Assembly (NCBI RefSeq): GCF_032854445.1
Contig: NC_088300.1
Location: forward strand, 52,364,984-52,428,983
Reading direction: 5' to 3'
Length of the DNA stretch: 64,000 nucleotides
From: Liolophura sinensis
Taxonomy: Eukaryota > Mollusca > Polyplacophora > Chitonida > Chitonidae
Shown here piece after piece: positions 36,835 to 48,981 of the stretch; position 1 is the first letter of the stretch; each line of letters begins with the position of its first letter. A program made the position numbers and the translations under genes. Below the pieces are notes generated by a model. That model worked only from the letters and a program-made list of their open reading frames with translations, searched no databases and was not told the origin of the DNA.

Positions 36835-38721
36835 GACTTCAATTAACTTTAGTTAATAAAGCGTCACAAGCAGAGGAAGTGTTCCTCCCTTAACATCTTT
36901 GAAAAATACCTCACTTTTAGAGACGAAGTAATCAGGTCTTCACTGACATCGTCAACAAATAGTCCCGGTAACCTCTGCCAACTTCAGTTTGAACTGTAGT
37001 ACATCGCCGGGGATTTACTCAGCTTTGCCACACTTTTGTTAGGGCAAAATTTCAAAACTCGCCTCAACGTTCATCACCTCTTCTACATAACTGTCTATAC
37101 TGCGCTGTTAATAAACTGATGAATCAGTTGATGTCAATCTGGGCAATGATTTTCTTCCACAGGGCGAAATAGTTCATTAAATTGCAAATACCTACACATA
37201 TATATGCGAACTTTGTAATGTATGTTAATTTACGGCCTGTCTGGCTACTCACTTTCTCTAGAAGCTTATGAAGATACTGAGGCGTGTGGGATACTTACAG
37301 CCTGTTAGCACACCACTGTGAATGTATAAAAAAACAAAAACATTCCCTTCGGGAGCTTGTACTGTTGTGCGGAGAAAAACGAACCTGTCAAACGATGCGG
37401 AAAGGAGGCTCGCGTCATATATAAGTGAATATTAAAAAAGAATAAAAAATGATGGGAGTCGCTAAAATGTGATGAACTATGATTAATGAAAAATGATCTG
37501 GCAAACATCTGATATTTACTTGTTTGTTAGATTACAGTTTCTGGTCCTGATTTACTTTTTTTACTTGGAGGTGATTTAATTCAAAATAAGAATTCAAGAG
37601 AACGTGAAAATGGGAGACGCGAATAGTTCATGTATACGTTTACGTCATTGTATTGTGACTCTATTCTAAATGTGTTAGTATTCATAATATTTGCATCTCT
37701 TGGCGACTGTATACGGTTTGGCATAATACATGATACGAGTACTCATCTATCATTGTGCAGGTAGGAAATGCTCGTTTTACTTACTTTTTTTTTCATTTCT
37801 AGTGTCTAACACAGTTTCCTTTGTCACATCTATCTATTTTTTCTAGTCATGTACTTTAACACTTCCTGTGTTCATATGCACCTAACATATTTCATACATA
37901 AACCATGGGAAGCTTCACCCGTAATCTTTGTAAAACGTATTCTGTGCGTACTTATACATGGTAATAGTGCACACTGCTTTACAGTTGTAACTACTGTACA
38001 TTATGTATGCGCGAAGGGAAGCCCGCAACATTATATATATCGGTTCATGAATCGTTATATCTATAGGTTTAATGTATAGGACATGTGAAACTTGCATATT
38101 CATAAATAATTATATCCGCCAGATGCATGTAGGCAGTGGCAGATGTTTGGCAAGTTACAACCAACTGTGAATGCTTGATTTATTAGTATACGCGCGTGTC
38201 TGTATTAGTGCACGTATATATCCGGGATGGCTTTCTTTATCAAAATAACTTAATTTAAATTCGTAATTGGTGTTAATGTCATAATATTGTAATTGCGCAG
38301 TTCAACAGGCTATATCGCATGGCGGCTTGTTTTGTGAAAGGAAGTGTAGAGACCTATACAGAGGGTTATCCCGCAGTGGCCCCTACGTTTCAAACTACGG
38401 CTTCTGACCTGCAACACGTGGGTTGACAGTGTCTGACATGCATCAGCGGTTGAGAAGTGCTTCAAGCCATGAGAACAACCTCAATCTGTCGATGCGTGAC
38501 GAAATTAAAACTACGGTAAACGCGTTTGTCATCATTGGGGAAACTCTTGTGGGTTAAGATTTCAATTCTCTGCCGCTAGTGTAGCAAAATTATAAATCGT
38601 GTTATTTCAGAATTTCATGGTAACCTGGGAGAATTCGCAAGGCTCACAAACTTATTGGGCAACAAATTTGGCCTTAATGCGCTTTAGGCCTGTATTTTAC
38701 CGAGCAGTCTTAGCCATAGGA

Positions 38722-39019
38722 CCGGCCCTGATAGCACAGTTGATAGGGCGTCCGCTTTGGGAGCGGTAGATCCAGGGTCAATCCTGGTTTGAGTCACACC
38801 TACCACCTTAAACGAGCAAGTTATAACTTCCTCTCTAGGCGACCAGCATGAAGGGGATAGTGCATCAACTAGTTGACACGTATCAGTATAATGGCTCCCG
38901 CGCAGAGGCTTAGGGCCTACTTGTTTTCGGTAAGGCGTTTCAGTGAAGCAGTACTAAATCGTCATGACTGAAAAATTGTTAAGTACGACGTTAAACCCCA
39001 AGCACTCACTCACTCACTC
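38722..39019 (+). mobile_element. Full-length SINE family A1
   Basis: tRNA-like head (A-box-like ATAGCACAGTTGATAGGG; B-box-like GGGTCAATCCTGG), body (CAGCATGAAGGGGATAGTGC, CGTATCAGTATAATGGC), tail CATGACTGAAAAATTGTT then CGACGTTAAACCCC, ending in a (CACT)n simple repeat. The best preserved copy in the window. Confidence 0.88.
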
Positions 39020-42000
39020 TTATCCATAGCTTGAATTGTGAATATTTCACTTCAAGATTTTATCGACAGGTTATAAGAATTTCGAAGTCTTTCTTCAAGA
39101 ATACATCTGCGCCTATGATTATTGACTTTGTGAAGCTTGACAAAGTTTTTAGTGAAGATTATTTCAACACTAGTTGTCATCAGACAAATAGCTGAAGAGT
39201 GCATCAGAAGTATCTTCACTATAAAACGCTTTTGGAATAGAACTGGGAGTGTACATGTATAAGGTGGGCTCTGTATGGGGCGTATCTATGGCATTGAGTG
39301 CATCACAAGCTGTGTGATCTCGTCCTAAATCAAGAATTTTTTCCGCCTTACTAGATCATTAATGTGTATTACTTTGCATCCCATGTATAATAAATTTAAC
39401 GCTCTAGGAACCATGAAGCCCACCTTATGAATTAACATGTATTGTATTCTGTATAAGAAAGTGTTTAAAACGCGACAAGGTATTTTCACATAATTTTCAG
39501 TGGTATGTCTGATGGTGATAACTTCATACTGTCTTGTTTAAAATTAAAGATTTAAAGTTTACTGAAACCTGATTTGTGAAGCAGGAAACGTTTCTTTTTT
39601 TTTAGCATACGCACAGCCTCGTTTTGTCCTGGGGGTGAGAGTTCTGGTTGATAAACCAGTTATACAACGCCTCCCCCGGGCAGTGCATGTGTCAGCAAAA
39701 GGTGGGTTAACAAACCCAGACTGTGTATGGGTGTTCACCTTTCATAAGAGCGCCTTTAGCTGGATGAGATCAGCTAGGCCACCACAGAAAATCAGCCGAG
39801 ACTGAATGGGTGTTCATCTATCATAAGAGCATCTAGCTGAGTGATATAAACTATAGACATTAACACAGAAAACACAGTCTATCATATATACACACATACA
39901 GCAAAGACAGGGCATAAAAAAGAGACAAAACACAATGACAACATCAAAATAAGACATGTTATGTGTTGGCTGCGATACATGCTTTGGTCAAATACATAGA
40001 AGTCACTCTACTAGGCTGAAATATACTATCGCATTTAACACCTGTGCTCTCTTAAAATTGATATGGTATATATAACTTTAACAATGTTAAACCCCATATT
40101 TGAAAATGGTGGAGGAGGGATAGCGTTTATAATGTTATTTTAAAAAAATTTGAAGTGTTTGAACTAATTTGCTCAGAAAGTACCGCGATTTTAACACTGT
40201 TGTATGTCAAATTAACACTTTTGTGTTGTGTTTCGTTTCATACATGTTACAAATTGTTTAATGTACGGTAACATTATATTACAGCATGCAAACAACCATT
40301 ACGCGGCTCAACTTTGTGAAACGTAATCACTGACATTTTACAGCCATTCACATGCATCATTTCAAGACTTGACCAATTAACATTTATGTTTTAACAGAGC
40401 ATGTGATCTTGTACATGCTGTTAAGTTTTCAAAAACTATATGTGTGTTAGAATCTGTCTAGGTCCTATAAGTGCTATCATCCCTACATATACTGGGGAGT
40501 ATAAACTATAACTATCACGGCGATCTAACTCACATCTTGATCAAAATAGCACAGATTCGCCCATCCCTGAGGGAGACACATGGCGTGCGTCATCAGTTTC
40601 GTGGCAGGACTTATATTCGTTTCACATTCTACAGAGAGATTGGCTATATTCAGCCACAATGCATGTATAGGAGGAAAAGCTGTGTAGGAAAAAAAAAGTC
40701 ATCATAAAACTCGTACGATATGTGAGATAACTATCCTCTGAATATTATTGTAGTTTATAAGCTACCATCCAAAATCCCCCTCACTCAGAATTGCTGAAAT
40801 TATATTACCGTTAGAACTCCTCTACTAGATCTTGATATTTATTTCTTCGGGTTTAAAGTCGCTTTCAACTTGATTTCAGTTATATTTTTACGCTGCATGT
40901 ATCAGTGCAACAGTGCCGACATATTCATAATGCTGCCTCACTAAAACGCCATACTGAAGACAACATTCAAGTTACCCCATTCAGTCATAGTCTACTGGAT
41001 GACATCAGTTACATCATACAGTGCTTTTACAAGACTCAAGCGGGGAGTACATACTGTGAAACTTGTGCAAGATGCCATATTCGTGAGAAGCATCAAACGC
41101 CCTCTGAAAACCGCAAACGAAATAAGATTGTATCGTTTTTTTCACCAACCAATTAGCCTGTAAACCACCTGTTAAAGTATACATCTTTAAGCTCAAAAAC
41201 AAAAACCTTCATGTTAGTTGCGAATATACTCGACATAAGCAGGTTAACAGTAAAAGTTACAAGTTACATTCACAACGTGCATTTTAATATTTTTTAAATA
41301 CCTACAGATTTCTTTATCAACATTGACATTATCATAAAAAGTCATTCTTAATTCATAAAGCTGGTGGGCATGTAGCGGCATACGAGGTATCGGAGCATAT
41401 TGCTGCACGATTCAGCATGAGGATTTCGTACAGAATTTGCCTTCGTAAATAACGTTATCTGATAGGCCTCTGACACAAAGATTTTAAGGATTTAACACTA
41501 GATTTTAATTTTAAAAAATGATGCAAGGACTATTTTAATTTTGATTAATGAAATACTCGGGCTATGTACATGTATATGTAGGCGCCTATGTCTTTGGTTT
41601 ATTTAACCACGCATGCATGTAGATTTGTGATTGTAAAGTATTGTAAACCAACCCAAGGCAACCCAACAAGGCATCCCCAGCCCTGTCATTTCAGATAAAA
41701 AGCCTGATATATATATAGCCAATGAATTAAAATTTTTACACGAGATTGCATAATTGATTGCATAGATTGAATGAGAGAGCACGAGGGCAATATGGAGTTG
41801 TTAAAGCCAGTGTAGGTCAGTGTATATTAAAGTAACTACAATGATATACCATGTTGTCTATCAGACACCATCGTCATGCCATCTTCTGCTACAAGGTCAC
41901 ATATCATTAGGCTGTATAAGCGTTAATAATTACGGCAAAATGTTAGTCGATACACTTGAGTGGCTTAAATCTTAAGGGTGGTCGATTTCCCTAGGCCCAC

Positions 42001-42669
42001 GCTAAAATGTGAAGATTTTAATTGCAGCGCTTTATTACAAACAACCTGCTACAGATGACATTGATAACCATTTTACTTGACTACAGGGTGTATATGAATT
42101 CAGTATATTTAAGACACTAATTTGTTATCAACAGTAACGAACCAGTAATTTAATCTAATCTGTATTATGCAAAATTAATAGCTATGTTCTGTGATAGTGC
42201 CCTCAGGCATATGCTAAATCGAGAGCTTCCGTCACTCGAGATTGAAGCCACAGCGAGACAAGTCATATAGAGTTACTTATCATAACGTATAAATGTTTTA
42301 AAAGAGAGCTGTGTGTATGTTAATGATATTAAAGCACAAAGATTATAACCAAGAGTACAAATCTGTACAGTCCTAGGCTTGAACTCGGGTTTACGAGAAC
42401 TGTGGAGGGAGACCTATATGTTAATGGTAAATTGAAATTGAAACCAAGATTACAAATTTTCAGAAGTTTTTAACTCGGTTTACGAGGCGGACACTTTTAC
42501 ATCTCGACTATTTCATTGGGGTTACGGTAGGATGAAGGTTCGTATCTTTACAACGGTGTCCTGTCACGTCGACTTTATATGAAAAGAAATATAGTTTCTG
42601 TATTTATATTGTTAGTGATCCTATCGAACCAATGGGTCCTACATGGCGTGTGTATGTCTCGTATAGCAT

Positions 42670-43400
42670 TTCTTAGATCCCGTGTGTTGATTTAAATCAT
42701 CACCTGGATTTTAGTGTATCAAAAATATTCCATCGAAAGCCTTCACTCTAAGTTTCATAATATATTATACACTGAGCATACCCTTCTCTTAAGTAAATAT
42801 GGACGAAGTGTCCAGAATCTCTCGCACTCTTACTTCATAACTTTGTCCATTTCCACTTAAATTAACCACTCTAATTTTTGACGGTTGTGTTGAATTCATT
42901 GTGTTGAATGAACTTGCCACGTAGGATAAATGAACAGTTGCAAACTCAACTTATATACCTATTTTTGATCGACAACAACTTATAAACTAGCATCTTGTAC
43001 ATCTTTTGGATACTGACTGAACTCACACGGCCATAGAAGACAACCCCTTTCTTCTTTACGGTATCTGCAATTCATCGAAGACTGTTAACTGCTTCTGTCA
43101 ATATTTATTAGATCCTGTGTGTTGTGTGACGATTTCAGTCAGTCACAAGTTATTCCTGCTAAGACCGAAGTGTCAGGGTTATTCCATCAAACACTTTCAC
43201 TCCAAGTTTAAGTTTTACAATGAGTATAATTCTCTTGTAATTAACATGGATAGAGGGTCCAGTGTCTCTGCTTCATGATTGCGTGTAATTCCCCTAAACC
43301 CGGGGCTAGGGGCTGTATATTCCTTATGTTGAATAATATCATTACCTCGGATATATGAACTGTTGTAATCAAAGCCATATTTTGATGACGAGACTAATAA
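42670..43400. repeat. Diverged tandem segmental duplication
   Basis: 42670-42970 and 43105-43400 share blocks in the same order: TTAGATCC(C/T)GTGTGTTG, ATTCCATC(G/A)AA, TTTCACTC-like, CCAAGTTT-like, GTGTCCAGAATCTCT against GGTCCAGTGTCTCT, and GGATA(A/T)ATGAAC. The right copy runs into the 62-bp satellite. Confidence 0.6.
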
Positions 43401-43935
43401 AATGATCCTCCATGCTATATGATGATCCAGGTCAGTCCACATTTTGATGACGAGACTAATAAAGTGATCCTCCATGCTATATGATGATGTAGTTCAGTCC
43501 ACATTTTGATGACGAGACTAATAAAGTGATCCTCCATGCTATATAATGATCCAGTTCACTCCACATTTTGATGACAAGACTATTAAAGTGATCCTCCATG
43601 CTATATGATGATCCAGTTCAGTCCACATTTTGATGACGAGACTAATAAAGTGATCCTCCATGCTATATAATGATCCAGTTTACTCCATATTTTGATGACA
43701 AGACTATTAAAGTGATCCTCCATGCTATATGATGATCCAGTTCAGTCCACATTTTGATGACAAGAAAATAAAGTGATCCTCCATGTTATATGATGATCCA
43801 GTTCACTCCACATTTTGATGACAAGACTATTAAAGTGCTCCTCCATGCTATATGATGATCCAGTTCAGTCCACATTTTGATGACAAGAAAAAAAAGTGAT
43901 CCTCCATGCTATATGATGATCCAGTTTAGTCCATA
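43377..43935. repeat. 62-bp tandem repeat, about 9 copies
   Basis: The unit contains CCACATTTTGATGACGAGAC, TAATAAAGTGATCCTCCATG and CTATATGATGATCCAGTTCA. Copies alternate between GACGAGAC and GACAAGAC variants; two copies have lost bases after GACAAGA. No Cas-like or coding context. Confidence 0.93.
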
Positions 43936-45393
43936 TTCTGTCAACATTCACTCCAAAAGAAATTGTTTGTGTACATCGTTTGCTTAAGATACAGACAAAC
44001 GCTTTCATACTTTTGATGCGGTGAATAGTGTGGGTTATGACATGAACAAATTCGTCTTGACTGGTAAGAGTTGTCCCCCCTAGATTACAGATATACCTAT
44101 CACCTGTTTGATCATTAAGGAATTTTAGAAAAATAGATATAAATAAATCACATGTGCTATAATATATGTATCGACGTGATATCAATTTCATCAGTTGTTA
44201 ATGATTCCAGTAACATGGCCATTTTGACATACAGTCTAAAACAAATTCAACAGTGGTACAGGCAATAATTAGGTGAAATACAAAGGCATGCGACTCGGTG
44301 TCCATGTTTTCTAAGTCTACAAACATTCTGGTTAACAACACGACCATTCTGCAACTATTGCTTTAAAGATGCTATTTTCAAATTAATGTTCTGCTATTAG
44401 TAGCTATGAAAGACAGTATAAAAGATTAGAGCATATAGAAGCAAAACCAAAACAACGACGCTAGTGTGATAAGTCGCAAATGTGTCACACGTGACTTGTG
44501 AAATCCGACCTCCTGTCAGTTGACCTGTCAGGGTTTTATTTTAACAGTTCATGTAAATGCTCAAAAAGTAGCAATGTAGACCCCTGACATGATATACACA
44601 TTTTCTGACATGAGTATATCAAACTTTACGCAGTTAACTTATGTCAAGGTTTTCACAGTTACTTTCTCACAGGTTGTACCGTGAGTAGCTATTCCAGTAT
44701 TTATTGTTCACCGAACGTTTGGATTTGTCTTACCACATGTATGTTGTGCGCCATATCTTACACTTACACAACTACATGGTGTTCGCTGAGAAATACAAAA
44801 CCATTAACACCTGGTGAAATTGATATCACGTAGATACATATATTATAGCACGTGTGATAAATTGTGGTGGAATATTTGAATTAACTGGGCTTTTCCATTT
44901 CCACCAATATTAGGTCTGCATTAATGTGTCCGCTATCACCTCTTGGTAACGTTTCATTAAAACAATAAATACCCCCCCCACCCCCCGAAAACCAAAAAAT
45001 ACAAAAATGATAAACAATTTTCAGAATTAAACCAAATTATATGAAATTTTACTCTCTTAACTATAATGTGAGTCACTTTCGGAGAAAAATTCTGGACACT
45101 TAAAATTTAAAAAAAAAAGACTTGGTTATTACCTGTCCCATGCGGGTACCCGGCACAGCAAATCTTCCATCATCAATATTATCCATAGATTACACAAAGA
45201 TGTATGATACAGAAAAGTCATCATTGGTCAACATTCATCAAACATGCAGTGCTAGAAACTATCATCATCTGCTGCCGACGTGCCTGTAAAATGCACGAGT
45301 AACCATCCATTGGTTACCATTTTCAAGGGAGAAAACTCTGATTGCCACAGAACAAAACAGATAATATGTCAATGCTGTGTCACTTACTTTTGA

Positions 45394-45583
45394 GTGAGAG
45401 AGTGAGTGCTTAGGGTTTAAAGTCGCACTTAACAATTTTTTCAGTCATATGACGACGAAGGAGTCCTTACAGTGTATGCAATGCACCTCCTTGTTGCAGG
45501 ACGGATTTCCACCGCTATTTTATTTAGTGCTGCTTCACTGAGACTACTTACGGAAGGCAAGTAAGCCGCCGGTCCGAGTAATT
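45394..45583 (-). mobile_element. SINE family A1, 3' part
   Basis: Plus-strand reading GAGTGCTTAGGGTTTAAAGT, CAGTCATATGACGACGAAGG, GCACCTCCTTGTTGCAGGAC and GGCAAGTAAGCCGCC matches the 3' two-thirds of 34196-34527. A second tail fragment (TACTTAACAATTGTTCAGTC) follows at about 45690. Confidence 0.75.
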
Positions 45584-45724
45584 ATGAACTACACAATCTT
45601 TAGACCTCTTTGCATATATTCACTTGATGTACATTTTTTGAGTACTTCTCAACTTCAATGGCGTCTAATAAATTTGTATTTTTACTTGGTACTTAACAAT
45701 TGTTCAGTCATATTACGTGATGGT

Positions 45725-45744
45725 GGGTGGGTGGGTGGGGGGGG
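45725..45744 (+). other. G-quadruplex motif
   Basis: Four G-runs (three GGG and a run of eight) separated by single T, the tightest-loop form of an intramolecular quadruplex. It follows directly on the SINE tail fragment. Confidence 0.8.
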
Positions 45745-46315
45745 ATACAAGTTGCTACTATTCGAACATCTACATGAACACTTAGAATAAAACCCAAACT
45801 ATGGTATTTACAAGAGACCGGACCTCACCGGTTACCTGTGTGCATTTGCTAACTATCGCACGGTCATCTCTGCTCTGGTTTGACTCTCAGTGGTGCAGTC
45901 TCTTATAATGCGATAGTTACTTTTAATAATAGCCCGGTCAGATTTCGAACTTTTCAACTGTCGTATTTTTTGCGCACTACCGGTACATTGGGACAACGCT
46001 TGTGTAATTATCTCTTTCTAATCTACCAACATAAAAGACATTGTCAAACTTACAGGTGCTGTAGTTAACCACCAACCACTCATCCCTCCGATTCAAAATT
46101 CTTGAGAGACAGAATCTGTCATCAGATTCCACATACTGTGGATGTTTGATTTTCATAGAAATGTGTTTTTGTACGTGATATGTAGTTGTTTAATTAATGT
46201 ATGCTTTACATCGTAGTTTTATGACGGTACGAACTTCACTGTTGTGATTTGTACACAGATACCATGCTACAGAATGCTGGGGAAGAGAGTTCATCATCCT
46301 TTCAGGTTTTGATCC

Positions 46316-46492
46316 ATTTATTTATTTATTTGTTTATTTGATTGGTGTTTTACGTCTTACTCACTTATACGACGTCGGTTAGCATTATGGTGGGAGGAAG
46401 CTGGCTGCTGACAGACCTTCAAACCTACGACAGAACTCACATCGACGACATTGGCGTTAAGTTCCCGGGCTATTGCGCCGCACTGTTGATCT
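46316..46492 (-). mobile_element. SINE family B, partial
   Basis: (TTTA)n then TTGGTGTTTTACGTCTTACT, ATACGACGTCGGTTAGCATT, ATGGTGGGAGGAAGC and GCTGACAGACCTTC on plus; the central GGGTTTCC portion is deleted. tRNA-like end weak. Confidence 0.65.
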
Positions 46493-46865
46493 ATTCTATC
46501 CCTGCGTGAAAATGACTATTTAATGAAAACTTATACGACTGTAATCCATGGCCAGATTCAAGGATGACTCACTCCATGGAACTGCTCTTAAACCACAGTC
46601 ATCTCAGTTGACATTCATCTACTAATGAACATAGGTAATTATTTATATAGCACAACTTGAAGACGAGTGTTGTGGAACGGGCTTAGTTCCTTTGTAGTTA
46701 ATTCTTTTATTGTGTACGCATCTTGTGGACATTTTCTGAATAAATCCTACTACATATATTTGTGTTGAGAATGGTTGGTTGAAACATACATGTACAAGTA
46801 CTGTAAATAAAAATTTACTATATGTACTTCGCATGAAATTGCATTTATTTATATATTGCTTTAAC

Positions 46866-47015
46866 TCTTTATTTATTTATTTATTTGATTTTTTTATTTG
46901 TTTTACGCCGAACTCGTGAATATTTTACTTATACAACGGCGGTCAAAATTATGGTGGGAGGACACCAGAAAAACCCAAGGCCATCTGCAGGTTGCTGACA
47001 GACCTCCCAACGTAT
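46866..47015 (-). mobile_element. SINE family B, 3' part
   Basis: Plus-strand blocks TTTGTTTTACGCCGAACTC, ATACAACGGCGGTCAAAATT, ATGGTGGGAGGACACC, CATCTGCAGGTTGCTGACAG match the family core. The tRNA-like head is absent. Confidence 0.65.
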
Positions 47016-47397
47016 CACAAATTGAATTCATAATAAATATATAGTTCTTACAAGGAAACAATATAGGAGGAGCATGTTGGAGTTTAGATTATGATCATTA
47101 TATATGTGAAAGTGCCAGATAAATTTTGTACATACAGTTGTCGAGGACTGGAGCAGCAAAATAATGAACTGAGCATGACTGACCGCATTTGCCAGATCTG
47201 TCACTTATTAATAAACACTATCTACCATCACTGAGATGATATGAGAGCAATAATCAAAATGACATACCCCAAACTTACAACCTCAAGGCATGTGTTGGCC
47301 GTATTCTTTGTGACTGTGTTACAGTGATATACAGTACCGGGCTTAACTGATCCGAAACAAGACATCTACTGACCATGTGCTATTTATATACGGAGAA

Positions 47398-47526
47398 CAT
47401 TAGACGGTAGCACTTTGTCGGCATGGACTCGCCATGCAACAAGAAGACATGTACATACATGGGTATGTATGTGTATGTACACAAACCTAGTGACTCCTCC
47501 TCGTCATTTGACTGAAAAAAAATGAG
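47398..47526 (+). mobile_element. SINE family A2 tail fragment
   Basis: CACTTTGTCGG, ACAAGAAGACATGTACATAC, GTCATTTGACTGAAAAAAA correspond to GCACTTTGGTACAAGAAGAC ... CATGACTGAAAAATTGCC of the copy at 14563-14945. Diverged. Confidence 0.45.
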
Positions 47527-48854
47527 ATAAAAGGTTTCTTCCTATATATTTACACTGGTATTATCGTTCCTCGTACTCCTTCAACCTTGTCATTTGTCAT
47601 ACAACAATCTGTCAGAGACGTTTTCTCACGAAATTTTTAAGAAGCTCTGGTTAGTAATAAGAGCAGACGACCATAGCACCGTAACCAGTTTCACGCTAAA
47701 TTAGATCAACACACATACAGTGTTCTGTTTATGAAGTTTGGTAGTAATGAACTCCACCCTCAGTTCAATAAACACGATGCAAACACAGCCCTGGGTGCTT
47801 CAGATGTACAAATTGCAGGTAGGTACAGTATTAAGAACGAAGGAGCATGTATAAATGAGATACGTTTCTGTCTATTGTCATTAGAAGGTAAATGTATGAA
47901 TGCTAGGGCTGCCGCGGCCATTTTAACCGTATATCGATACCCATGCCGTATTGTCGGAGCTAGAGAAGAATGTCTTGTCAACAGAAAAGGAAAACTACTT
48001 CATATTGGTTAATTAAAAAGAAGTTATGTATATTGAGAAGTTAATAAATGACTATTACCCCGTTACCATTCCACTGCCAATATTTGTGTGTACTGCATGG
48101 TAACTTATGATCTGACCAACACAGAAACTGGTAATAATTAAACACATTACAAGAAATATATGTGTTAATTCCGTTACAGCTATTGTTCTTTCCCAATATT
48201 TAGTCGTAGAACTTCTGCATGTGTTCCCTTTAGTTGTTTTTATTAACAACATTCCATGTCGGCGTAATTAGCCTTCGGGCAAATGACACTATTAATCTTC
48301 AGTCAATGATTAGCTCTCATAATAACCATATAAATTTAATGTATAACATTAGGACGGGATATTAATGTATCACTTCAACGCTTACAGACACACAGAGGTT
48401 GACAAAACACACATGCTACTGTTTTTGCCGAGGAAAATGCTACGTATCCAGGTCACAGGAAAAAGTCATCTTTGTTTGAATTATGCCGGCTAGCTCGCAA
48501 ATTCTTTCACAGCTTGTCTGTCTAAACCAGCCAGTCTGGATGCTGAGTGTATAGAGCTGGTACACTCGTGAATGAAAAATCACCAACTCCCGAGTAAATT
48601 ACCTCATGTAGCTATCTTACTGGATAACGGAGTACAGGTGTAAAATGCCCCCGGCAAGATGAGGCCGTAGATCGGGACAATTATATCCCATTCGGAATAA
48701 CTTGTGTTATAGTAATGCTGTTTGCATCTGTCAACATAGGTAGTCCTAACTGCATCACTGTGAGGATGTGCGCACACAGAGTTCTGTTGCTCTGAATGGG
48801 GACAACATACCCTGAAGCGAAAAAGCATATCTACCCGAGACAAGAGAGGAAGCT

Positions 48855-48866
48855 TAGAGATAAATA
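48855..48866 (+). promoter_or_regulatory. Possible TATA box of the two-domain mucin gene
   Basis: GAGATAAATATT lies about 120 bases before the ATG at 48982. A weak match only; no other TATA-like site is closer. Confidence 0.25.
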
Positions 48867-48981
48867 TTGTGTGTTGTCGGCTGAATCAGATACTTTCACT
48901 CTTGGCAGCCGAGCGGAGAACCCCGTACATCGTAACAAAGATCAGATGAAATATGACTGACGCTACGTAAAGTTTGAGGAC

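Larger units (their letters stand above)
36841..48850. other. 12-kb intergenic region rich in repeats
   Basis: No credible gene. It holds SINEs (38722, 45394, 46316, 46866, 47398), a G-quadruplex motif (45725), a segmental duplication with a 62-bp satellite (42670-43930), and a weak ~80-base direct repeat near 39727-39850 (GGGTGTTCA, CATAAGAGC). Short frames such as 47731-48012 lack any supporting feature. Confidence 0.55.

Noticed and set aside
38722-38800. Functional tRNA gene
   Set aside because: A and B boxes are recognisable, but the sequence runs on into a SINE body shared with other copies and the cloverleaf pairing is poor. The same applies to 27872-27945.
43377-43935. CRISPR-like array
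   Set aside because: The 62-bp units are contiguous without unique spacers, and the genome is eukaryotic.
47731-48012. 93-codon frame as a small gene
   Set aside because: No signal, domain, promoter or splice evidence; length is within chance for this base composition.
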